Shown: positions 36,501-45,100 of the stretch, one piece after another
Layout of the letters: each line of letters opens with the position of its first letter
How positions within the stretch are numbered: the first letter of the stretch is position 1
NCBI GenBank assembly: GCA_037976565.1
Contig: CP137666.1
Location: 6,443,802 to 6,507,801, forward strand
Reading direction: 5' to 3'
DNA: 64,000 bases
Origin: Mesocentrotus franciscanus
Lineage: Eukaryota; Echinodermata; Echinoidea; Camarodonta; Strongylocentrotidae
Translations under genes and position numbers: made by a program
The notes under the pieces: model-generated
The model's input: the letters and a program-made list of their open reading frames with translations, nothing else
Databases searched by the model: none
Told to the model about the DNA's origin: nothing

Positions 36501-36588
36501 ACCAGCAATGTCAGACGACTCGTCCGTTAAATACCGAGAGTGTCAATTTTGGAATATTATCTTCCCGCGTCTAGAAACGCGTCATTAA
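21517..36588 (+). CDS. Secreted type-B carboxylesterase (cholinesterase-like), 8 exons, 598 aa
   Basis: Splice model from GT/AG sites with continuous phase: 21517-21912, 22334-22496, 23021-23098, 23559-23677, 26808-26978, 27538-28046, 35504-35677, 36402-36588 (stop TAA), 1797 nt in all. The start has a hydrophobic leader ([20 protein letters not shown]...SVAG), so the product is probably secreted or GPI/ER-routed. alpha/beta-hydrolase landmarks in order: [10 protein letters not shown] oxyanion strand (His144-Gly147), nucleophile in [10 protein letters not shown] (Ser227), acid in GANADEG (Glu357), base in [13 protein letters not shown] (His495), and the C-terminal [12 protein letters not shown] segment that pairs with MFCPTVAV. 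The cysteine pairs of the cholinesterase fold are recognisable. The tryptophan of the choline-binding site expected in the first Cys loop (SCPQG...DEDC) is absent, so true acetylcholinesterase activity is unlikely. Length fits the family (about 550-610 aa). The natural substrate is unknown. Introns are loaded with transposons. Confidence 0.9.
22050..22135 (+). repeat. tRNA-like fragment with B box in esterase intron 1
   Basis: The segment ends in gtgggttcgagccccggcaa, which fits the polymerase III B box GGTTCRANNCC, with a weak A-box-like stretch about 40 bases earlier (tagttgaatgcttagag). It is probably a SINE head rather than a functional tRNA, since no complete cloverleaf could be drawn. 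Confidence 0.45.
23875..24174 (+). other. Unidentified 99-aa open frame in esterase intron 4
   Basis: The frame reads from a hAT-like end (gatctgccactgc at 23899-23911) into a polar, helical sequence with protein-like composition: [54 protein letters not shown], ending NTFYHSLK and TAA. I do not recognise a family. The first about 20 residues derive from transposon-terminal DNA, so a real coding segment, if any, would start later. It may be the last exon of a transposon gene or a processed fragment. Confidence 0.3.
24936..25017 (+). mobile_element. CR1/L2-like LINE 3' tail with (ATGA)n
   Basis: cggctaaacgccgcgatgaa followed by gttttatttgaaataaacc and three to four atga repeats is the usual form of a CR1/L2-type LINE 3' end: a small stem (ggc..gcc), AATAAA-like signal, and a short microsatellite. 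No ORF2 coding remains. Confidence 0.5.
25038..26272 (-). mobile_element. GTGCCCC-rich hAT-like element nested in the Harbinger-like element
   Basis: Ends are CAGAGGC... on the left and ...CGCCCCTG on the right (complement CAGGGGCG), with imperfect 8-bp flanks ctcatagc (25030-25037) and ctctgagc (26273-26280; 6 of 8 match). Between 25050 and 25830 it is a chain of more than twenty degenerate 'aagtgccccttttc' phrases about 25-35 bp apart, followed by AT-rich DNA. Related to 14541-15435 and 5995-6183. CAG ends and 8-bp flanks suggest hAT; no transposase is seen. Pro/Phe-rich open frames here are translation of the phrase repeat. Confidence 0.65.
27077..27242. repeat. Purine AAG/AAC triplet microsatellite in esterase intron 5
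   Basis: Degenerate caagaa/gaacaa units pass into a pure (AAG)n run at about 27176-27215 and then gag units. The Arg/Lys-rich and Phe/Ser-rich frames overlapping it are artefacts of composition. Confidence 0.9.
28311..28619 (-). mobile_element. tRNA-derived SINE (minus strand) in esterase intron 6
   Basis: On the minus strand the head carries the B box GGTTCGAGTCT (agactcgaacc on plus, about 28550-28560) after an A-box-like tgtcgtggtcgagtgg, followed by the shared SINE body (attactgcgc..., caagacaataatct) and a tail with tatagcgc. ATT/ACT microsatellites at 28313-28332 mark the 3' end. Same superfamily as 18675-18992. Confidence 0.75.
28836..29095 (+). mobile_element. CR1-clade LINE 3' end
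   Basis: The in-frame ending [16 protein letters not shown] followed by TAA (28871-28921) is the standard C-terminus of CR1/Jockey-type ORF2 proteins. It is followed by a 3' UTR with tagcgcttagagacttcgg and gcgctatataagc, and a (TTA)n tail at 29078-29092. It is 5'-truncated and lies in esterase intron 6. Confidence 0.75.
29907..30068. repeat. Tandem duplication of an 81-bp unit
   Basis: Two copies, 29907-29987 and 29988-30068, appear identical: gggagataatgatatcatga ... ccgtttctcg. The unit length is a multiple of three, so a minus-strand open frame repeats a 27-aa block; this does not suffice to call a gene. Confidence 0.85.
30433..30965. mobile_element. hAT-like end followed by a long purine-rich body
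   Basis: CAGGCGCGGATCCAGGGG at 30433 matches the hAT-like termini in this window. It is followed by 'ggccagggggccttagcccc', an A19 tract and about 480 bp dominated by G and A, interrupted by short C-rich islands. No closing end with a matching 8-bp duplication was found. Open frames on both strands are low complexity. Confidence 0.5.
30995..31402. repeat. Tandem GGGGGCTCTGCCCCC repeat, copy B
   Basis: Three to four degenerate units share with 11230-11550 the phrases acgccaattagtg, cctgccagtgtcacaa, ctcatctgaccgtaattaa and ctctgccccctgga. Present between a purine-rich hAT-like piece and a second hAT-like piece, so it may be part of a composite element. Confidence 0.7.
31403..31647. mobile_element. 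5'-incomplete hAT-type MITE related to 1807-2128
   Basis: Shares tcgatttttcgctcag, tagtgagcacaaa, accaggggagggggcccatc, and the right end cctggatccgtcactg with the element in the LINE. The left terminus is missing; the join with the GGGGGCTC repeat is at about 31403. Confidence 0.7.
32178..32238. repeat. 70-bp hairpin repeat, copy 2
   Basis: Arms agaatcagaagggcttta and gttaatgcccttctggcttt, ending in aaacagac, which matches the shared right flank of the family. Confidence 0.65.
32535..32660 (-). mobile_element. Non-LTR 3' end on minus strand with (TTCAAG)n tail
   Basis: Read on the minus strand: attacattcatgttggaag, then agacaaataaa and four to five cttgaa hexamers (plus-strand ttcaag from 32539 to 32567). 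AATAAA followed directly by a microsatellite tail is the usual 3' end of CR1/L2-like LINEs. Confidence 0.5.
32661..34531. other. Esterase intron 6, no further classified features
   Basis: AT-rich DNA with a short (GA)n at 32993-33008. Paired phrases such as tttctacag and cgtttctacagaaacgt occur near 32350-32400 and 33860-34040 and suggest repeat debris. No exon-like segment was found. Confidence 0.35.
34532..35467. repeat. Near-perfect ~468-bp tandem duplication upstream of esterase exon 7
   Basis: 34532-34999 and 35000-35467 match base for base as far as I can read (466 of the last comparable bases; only the terminal 2-3 bases differ). The unit contains an internal hairpin, tcatgagaccgacaa / ttgtcggtctcatga. 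The second copy ends about 37 bases before the splice acceptor of exon 7, so branchpoint-proximal sequence has been duplicated. Either a very recent event or an assembly artefact. Confidence 0.9.
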
Positions 36589-36669
36589 ACATAATAACGA
36601 ATATCAGTTCTATTGATCATCTTTATTATACACTAATTTAGTATTCCTATTTTCTGTTATATGCTTACA

Positions 36670-36671
36670 CG

Positions 36672-36703
<32 letters not shown>

Positions 36704-36782
36704 ATGTCGGTCTCTGTCTATCTCTGTCTCTCTGTCTCTCTCTCTCTCTCTCTCTGTCTCTCTCAGCTGTCTCTCTTCCTCT
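36670..36782. repeat. (TC)n microsatellite
   Basis: Interrupted ctctctct/ctgtct run just after the esterase stop codon, possibly inside its 3' UTR. Confidence 0.9.
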
Positions 36783-37029
36783 CCCTCTATCATTTCCCCG
36801 TATACATATTCTCACTTCCCCTCTTCCAATTTTTTTAAAACTTGTACTAACTTAACATGTTTTTCCTAATTTTCCCTTTTTTGCTAAACTTATTTCCCTT
36901 TTATTTTTTTTGCGTATTCTGCTATACCTAATTTTCTGAGTTTTGAAGCATAACAATTATTAATGTATTTTTTAACTTGGTTTGAAACAATGAATTTATT
37001 TCATTTTCAATAACTTTGTGATATAACGA

Positions 37030-37153
37030 TGATGATGAAGAAGAACAAGAAGAACAAGAAGAACAAGAAGAAGAAGAAGAAGAAGAAGAAGAAGAAGAAG
37101 AAGAAGAAGAAGAAGAAGAAGAAGAAGAAAAAGAAGAAGAAGAAGAAGAAGAA
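37030..37153. repeat. (AAG)n microsatellite
   Basis: Runs from gatgatgaagaagaacaag into a nearly pure (AAG)n tract of about 90 bp. Confidence 0.9.
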
Positions 37154-37775
37154 ACATATACCTGCTCCTGAATAATGCTTTAACAAAATAAAGAGAATGC
37201 ATAGGTTTAATTATCAGGAATCATGTCATTGGACAGGATACATTGCTATCCTTTACCTGTCTGAATAAGAAAACTGTTCTAATCAGTGCCCTTTAGTGAG
37301 TGAGCTTTTATACAAACAACCACTGATTTGTACGTGTATATCATAATTCATCCATTTGCAATATTTTGATTAAATAAAAAGTTCAGATTGATTAGTCTTT
37401 TTTTATTTCATTTATTTGTAATGTGTCCGTGTTTTTTGTTTGTTTGTTTGTTTTAGTATTTTGTAGTATAACCATGCTGCCTCAATGAGAATATTAGGTG
37501 ATGGCTGCTCGACTGTTACATTAAAAAATAAATGACGGGGTTGATCTAGGGTGCAACCCCTGCGAGATGAAGATGACGAGTGAAAGGGATTGATGATTAA
37601 AAAAACATGTGAATAGCGTAAGAGAGAGAGAGAGAGGGAGATCAATATTACAATAAAGATAATTATTTTTGTAATCAATATCATGATTTTTTTTTCTCTT
37701 CCAGATATGACATACGTGTAAAATGATATTCACTTTTTTAAATTGATATACCTATAATGATAAATGTAAGTCTAA

Positions 37776-38224
37776 TATTAATGATGATGATGATGATAAT
37801 AATGGTAACAACAACAACAAGTTCAACAACAATAAAAATGCTAAAAATAATAACAATAACTACAGCACTAAGACTAGTAGTAGTGAGAAGTAGTAGTAGT
37901 AGTAGTAGTAGCATTATAGTAGCAGTAGTAGCATTAGTAGCAGTAGTAGCAGTAGCCTAGGCTATAGCGGTAGTGGCGGTAGTGGTAGGTGTGGTAGTAG
38001 TAGGTGGTGGTGGTGGTGGTGGTATGGTGGTGGTGGTGGTGGTGGTGGTGGTGGTGGTGGTGGTGGTGGTGGTGGTGGTGGTGGTGGTGGTGGTGTGGTA
38101 GGGTGGTGGAGTGGTGAGTGGTGGTGGTGGTGGTGGTGGTGGTGGTGGTGGTGGTGGTGGTGGTGGTGGTAGTATGGTGGTGGTGGTGGTGGTGGTGGTG
38201 GTGGTGGTGGTGGTAGTGGTAGTG

Positions 38225-38276
<52 letters not shown>

Positions 38277-38795
38277 CCTAGTAGAAGTAGTAGTANNNNN
38301 NNNNNNNNNNNNNNNNNNNNNNNNNNNNNNNNNNNNNNNNNNNNNNNNNNNNNNNNNNNNNNNNNNNNNNNNNNNNNNNNNNNNNNNNNNNNNNNNNNNN
38401 NNNNNNNNNNNNNNNNNNNNNNNNNNNNNNNNNNNNNNNNNNNNNNNNNNNNNNNNNNNNNNNNNNNNNNNNNNNNNNNNNNNNNNNNNNNNNNNNNNNN
38501 NNNNNNNNNNNNNNNNNNNNNNNNNNNNNNNNNNNNNNNNNNNNNNNNNNNNNNNNNNNNNNNNNNNNNNNNNNNNNNNNNNNNNNNNNNNNNNNNNNNN
38601 NNNNNNNNNNNNNNNNNNNNNNNNNNNNNNNNNNNNNNNNNNNNNNNNNNNNNNNNNNNNNNNNNNNNNNNNNNNNNNNNNNNNNNNNNNNNNNNNNNNN
38701 NNNNNNNNNNNNNNNNNNNNNNNNNNNNNNNNNNNNNNNNNNNNNNNNNNNNNNNNNNNNNNNNNNNNNNNNNNNNNNNNNNNNNNNNNNNNNNN

Positions 38796-38860
<65 letters not shown>

Positions 38861-38940
38861 AAGTAGTAGAAGTAGTAGTAGTAGTCACGGTAGTAGTATT
38901 AGTAGTAATAATAATAGTAATAATAATAATCATGATGATG
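37776..38940. repeat. Compound triplet microsatellite (GAT/AAC/AGT/GGT) with an assembly gap
   Basis: ATG/AAT units, then AAC, AGT, a long GGT array (38003-38215), AGT again, the N gap, then more AGT and AAT units to about 38930. The Leu- and Pro/His-rich open frame spanning it on the minus strand, running through the gap, is an artefact. Confidence 0.9.
38296..38795. other. Assembly gap of exactly 500 N
   Basis: 500 undetermined bases lie inside an (AGT)n array. The round number suggests a placeholder rather than a measured length. Confidence 0.98.
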
Positions 38941-39099
38941 ACATGACTATAACAATAATCTATCAATTTAGTATCCATTCATTTCTTTTGGGGATATATA
39001 TTATTACCATTGTTCATCCTTCATCTTCGCCAGTGAACATAATTCTGTTAGGAAAGATATTATATCCGAAACAAAGAGATAAATAATTTTCAGTTGCTT

Positions 39100-39196
39100 T
39101 TCACTATTCAGACCAAATGGTGGCGCTGTTTATTATTGAAGTGATTTTGTTGTCTTTTATCGCAGATCCGAATCCGCTGCCTAAAACTTGTACAAA
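39100..39196 (+). promoter_or_regulatory. UBXN6 5' region with a possible 5'-UTR splice acceptor
   Basis: ttgttgtcttttatcgcag at 39147-39166 is a good acceptor just upstream of the start codon, so a non-coding first exon further upstream is possible. No TATA box is evident. The segment aaatggtggcgctg resembles a YY1-like ATGGCGGC motif only weakly. Confidence 0.3.
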
Positions 39197-42100
39197 ATGA
39201 AGAAGATCGGGGAATTCTTCGAGAAAAAGAAGACGGATATGAAATTTAAGCAAGCTGGTCATGGAGTGAAATTGAATGAAAGCACACCACAGCCCAGGTA
39301 TGTATTTAATAATTTGTTAAAAACATATTGTTTGAATTCGAGGCAAACGCGGTTTTGAATTTGTGGGGCTGATCAGTTTTCTTAGACGGAAATAACCGTC
39401 TGGTACGTACAGTAGGCTACAGTGATATGGGGAATTCCTTAAAACTGACATTTGTCAACCTTCCCCACATACACTGATACAGGCCACACACGAACGCTGC
39501 ACGCACAACTGGCGGATTAACTAGCGATATTCTTGACTTTATCTCTTTCTTTGAGACTTTGATTTAGAACTTAAAAGTTAAAGTTAGACTTAGAAGAAAC
39601 AAATCATGACATGATATGATTGGAAAGAAAAAATCTAATTTTGCAATTTCATAGAAATCTAGAGACTAGAATAGACTAGGTCTAGATCTAGTCTAGAGAC
39701 TAGATCTAGTTCTCGAATCACTCCAGCAAAGCATACCGGTAACGCGGTAGTAGATCTACTAGTAGTCAATGCTAATGCGTATTGGACTTTGCCTTTGGAG
39801 TAGATCTAGACTCTAAGTCTCTAGGCCTACATGTAGTAGTAGTAGTACTTTTCTACTACTACTACTAGTAGGGTGTCTGATCGTGCACCCGATGTTGTGT
39901 GCCAAAATCCTTCCCATAGACTAGAGATTGCACGCATCCCTATGCAGTCTACGTATTCTTGCGCGATCATGCAAAATTGGTCAATGTTTTTATTCCCAAA
40001 TTGACATTCAAACCTTTATCGCTCGTGATCCAGAAGGTGAAACTCAATAAATGAGGTATCATATGAAAGAGCAGGTTTTTCTCCATATTCCCCAAAGGGG
40101 CTCATGCATTTCGGAATTCTAAAAATATCTTGATCAAAACAGCGATTTAAACATTGTTTCCAACGCACGTAGAGTCATAGACATCTAGCTTACATCGGCT
40201 TACAGCCAGCGCATGCGCAGAACGTTCATCCGATCTCAGTCTCATTTTCGTAATTTGGCGCCGATCCTAGCTGACATGGGCCCTTTAGATTGGCTATCGC
40301 TGGCTCCCATAGGCTCTACATGTATGTTATAAGATATTAGTGCGAGGAGATAGCTTGCGATTTTCCGTTTTGACCGATACCAAAATTATGATATTTCAGT
40401 CAAACCCTCTATTTGTTACAATTTTATCGGCGTCCTTGAAAAGTTCAGTATTTCACTTAAGTTTAAGTCTTACTTAACTAAGTCTTAAGTTTGAAAAATT
40501 GTCATTTTCGTCATATTTAAGGTACAAACTGGAAATTTATTCTGAAATGATCGTTGGTTTTTCTATTTTATGTGTGTGCAATTTCGTGTGCGTCGCCTGT
40601 TTAAAGCATGTCATGTCAAAATCTCCGTGGTGTGACGTAATATTTCGTATTGACTTTGCCAGTGAACTTAAGTTGCGCTTAAGTTAAGTAGGCCCTCTCT
40701 CACTTAAATTCAAAGCCACTTAGCGTATCGGCCAATCAGAGCGCGTAAACTCATTGTACATCGCGGAATGGTAAAAGTTCTACGTGCATCGTAGCTGCGA
40801 TCTTTGCCACTTTCCTGAAGTGAGCCCCCGCGGCTTATGTAGGGCTAGACGTAAGGATAATATCCATGCGCTTATTTTTTTGCTAGCCCCAAGGGATCAC
40901 AAGCGATAACAGTTTGAAAATACCCTTCCCCCCATTTTTTGGATCAGTTCAATAGGGAGGTGTGAGCTCCGCTCAGCCCAAACCATGGTGACAACACGTA
41001 AAATCTGCACATGCATATGCATTCGGACCGCGTATGTGTATTAGGCGAACAGACCCGGAATTGGATGCACATTGAAGACAATGGAGATAGAGCTTGCCGA
41101 TCGCGCACATGTTGCGCATGCAGCTAAGCAGCTTGGATATTGCGCAATGCAGCTGTTTAGCAGGCCTGATAATTACCCGATTTAAATTGGTTTCCCAATT
41201 TTTTGATTTTTTTTCCTGATTTTTTTTTTTCAGATTTTTATTTATTTATTTTTTTCCCAGATTTTTTTCTTTTTTTTTCTTTTTTTTTCTTCCTGATTTT
41301 ACCCCTATTTTCCCTATTTTTCCCTTATTTTCCAGATTTTTCCCTATTTTTCCCCAATTTTCTTACTCAAAAGGGGGGAATGTTCTTAGATGCCATTTTT
41401 TTTTCCCTGGATCCTTTTTTTTTACACAAGGGGACGGTGGTTGGGGGAAAAAAAAAACTTTTTTTTTTTTTAGTGCTCACTATCACCCCTGGTTTAGCTA
41501 TAATTAGCAAAACAAAATAACTCTGCGTGTACGTCTTTTTCATCGATTCTGACAAAAAATGCATGAATATTATCGGTATTTGGGGGGGGGGCTGTATCTT
41601 GTGATAGAAACATCGGTGAGTCTTCATATATTCGAAATGTATTATTCTGAGTGAATTATTTTTTCAATTATCCAACCATAATGGTCAAAAATATACCAAA
41701 TGGGAAAATTGAAAAATCGTTCAGACACCCTACTAGTAGGCCTATAGGTTCTAGGCTAAAAATACAGGCCTACCTTCTTTGCTTGGCTTCCTCCAGTTTG
41801 GAGAACTGCAGGTGTTGGTAGTACACATAGGCCTAGGCCTATATACAAAGAATAGGTGGGTTTACGGTGAGAGTTCCTTTGCACCCCCACGGAATTGAGA
41901 AAAAAATAATGGGTATGACTTAAGATGATAACTAATAATAATACGGTATATAAAACATGGGAAAAGAACTTTATAATAATTTATTTGATTTTTTTGGATG
42001 TTGACGAATAACACAATGTATTAGTGTCCTAGGGTAACGTGGGACCCGGTGTCCTAGGGTAACGCGGACCCCGGTGTCACGGTTAGGCTCTACAAGTATA

Positions 42101-45100
42101 AAATTAATATTTTTACCTATTTCTTTGGTTTGTAGAGCTCAGCAGCATTGTGCATGAATGCTTCAAACAAGTCCATTTCCTTGTGTGCATGCCCCCACAT
42201 ATATTCACACAGGTGGCTCATTAAGTATTTGTGCCGTGTGTGCATCTCACTCCGTTGCTGTGTAACCTGCCACCACAGATTTTCAATGTTATTAGTGTGA
42301 GCTCCGGTGAGAGGATCCACGAAGTTGATGCTGTGGTTAACAGTGAGATGCTGGAGACCAGTAGCTCTAAGATTGTCGTATGCTTTCCAACAATCGCTAA
42401 TTATTGTTGTGCCTGGTTTGATGTGCTGAAGAATAATCGGTTCCAGTGTCGCCCTATCCCGCTTGTTATTTGGCAATGCGACAAGAAAAGTTTGTCGGGT
42501 TTCACGGCATATGCCCCCAATCACCCACTGTCCTTCCACAAATCTCCCGCGATTGTATTTTGTTTTGCCGAATTTAGATTTGTCTATTTCAACAGTAAAT
42601 CCAGGTCCTCCAATGGATTGGTTAGTGTGCAGTTTTGTCTCCAGCGACCACTGGCAGACTTCAGGACAGTATGAAAAATAATCCGCTATGGTCTCCTTAG
42701 ATGTTGTCAAAACGTTGCTATTATCAGAGTCACTAGTGACCTACAAAATATACCTATAATTACGTTACAAACCCTTACACCGTCAACTCGTTGTTACAGG
42801 TACAGTCATTGTGAGCGTCACCATCTGCCGTCGAACTAGGTGCAGGATCGAATCCCGGGAGCTTCCAACAAAAGTGAAATTTATAATTCTGTTTCTCTTC
42901 TTATGTTCCTTATGTTTATATCAACAGGATTACAAGTTGCTGATGCTACAACGGAATATTAGAGAGAGAGAGAGAGAGAGAGTGAAAGAGACAATGAGAG
43001 ATAGAAAGAAAGCAAAATAAGACAACATGAGAAGTTTTGTTTTCGTTTTTATTTTATCATTTTTTTAAAAATATTTCATTTTCTTTTATACTACCCCAAT
43101 AAAATTACTACACCCCTTTTTTTACTCAACCCCATCAAAAATCGCCCTCTTTTAGAATGGTTGGCTTAAGAGCTGAATAACGCAATTTTATGGGGGTGCA
43201 AAGGAACTCTTTCCGGGTTTACAGTGACATCACATAGTGGAACGTTTAACGTGGACGTCAAGTATGAAACTGAGAGAGAGATTGTGAAAAAGTAAGGGGT
43301 TGATCCAGTTGGAAAGAGAGGTGTGAGAGCAGGAGCGTAGTAACATTAGTTTTGTGAACTTTGTCTTTGTGAAGCATTCACCCTTCGTTTTCGTATTGAA
43401 ATAATGGCTCTCCCAGCGTCTTGGCCAGTGAGCGAGAGAGTTGTCTCTGAGCGTAGTGCAGAGAGGCCAGAGGGCACTCACCCACCACATGGATGATTGT
43501 CTCAGCAGTTTCGTGCATGCTTTGTGCCAGATGCCATCCTGCCCTACCATCAAGAGATTCTCTACATCAGCTTCCAGTTGTGGGGAGGAGGTGGAGAGCT
43601 GATAAGCTCTTCAAGAGGAGGGAGTTTGTATTGCGTGAGCTTGTCATCTAAGTTCCGTTTTAAGCCTCTTTTCATGAACATGATTACATGATATGTCTTC
43701 ATCGAAATGACTGAATACTTGATTTACATACATGTACAAATACGTGTATTTTCATAACGGTTAAACGAAATCGCCCGTATAAAGTTAACGGTTAAACGTT
43801 TAGCAAAAAAGCCGTAATGACTCAGGCCTAGTACTAACCCGTATACCGTACAAGGCACTTCAGTTTCAGTAGAGAGGCGGTCAGTGGAGCCATACATTGT
43901 CTCAGCAGAATAACTACGGTAAAGATTTCCGTCAAAGAAAAGTCAGAAGCCTTTCATTTTGACATTGAAAAACAGAGGTTCCCATGTCTGCACTTTCATT
44001 CATTTTACAGACAGGGAATTTTGTGAATAAAATTGTTAAAATTTGACTTTTGACTTTTGTGAATATTTTTGAATTTTTTTATGGAATAAATATCGCTGTA
44101 ACAGGGCCCAAAATGTGTGTTCCTGCATGTTTTTCTTTTAATGTCTGCATGGTGTGTAGTCATGCCTCTGGCCATACAATTTCTGATTCGATATACTAAC
44201 ACCATCAAGTGAAATTGGAGAAAAAAGTGTGCATATTCGGATTTGCAGCTTTAAATTATCTGAGTGGGGAAAAAATGACCCAACACTAATACTACAGTAA
44301 CAGGTAGAAATGTTTCAAACAGCAAAATGCGTAATTTTCTCTCGGTCGCTGTGGCGTCTGCACATTCTCAAAAGAAGACCCCCCCCCCTGATTTTTAAAA
44401 ATAAAATGAATAAATGTTTATAACTAACAAGTTACCGGTAAGTTAGTCTCTGATGTTAGACCTCAGTAAACAATTGTTCGGCTAACAGCTAATGATCTAA
44501 CATAGATTAGACTAGATCAATAATTCTAGTTTAGTTTGTCAAAGGTAAAGCCTTAGTTAGCTTTGCCTGAAACGTATGGGTATGGTAGTAACTATCATTT
44601 ATCACAGGTTAATTACAGAGACTCAGGCCAGATCTTATCCAAAAGATCTATGCCTAGTTTGTTGTCCAAAATAGTAGAACCAAGTTAAATTTCACTTTTA
44701 GCTTGAGGTAGAAAATACTTTTCAGAAAATACTTCATCTCTATATAAATTTTATAAAATAATGTGTGGACAATGGATTTCTCTCAGCAAAGATAAAAACT
44801 GTATGTTACAATGCTTATAGATTCATTTATCTTTTTTTCTTTTTCTTATTACTATTAGGTCTGGTCAGCCCAAACCAGTAGCACCACGAATGGAGCCTAG
44901 TTGCAGTTCTCAGATGGCTGGCCAAGCAGCACTAACTAGAATGGATCCTGGTCCTGGTGCATGTAGACCAGGCTCAGCGGCTTCAACTTCTATCAAAGCA
45001 CAAGGTACGGTACTGATTGATTAGGGGGTTACTTGATAAAGTCTTTGATTAATAGTGATAGCTGGCCAAGCAGCGCTCAATAGACTAGACCCTGGTCCTT

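Noticed and set aside
37962..38978. Long minus-strand open frame of Leu/Thr/Pro/His repeats
   Set aside because: It is translation of GGT/AGT microsatellites and runs through 500 N; not a gene.
42231..42681. Plus-strand frames of 147 and 72 aa
   Set aside because: They are antisense shadows of the Merlin transposase.
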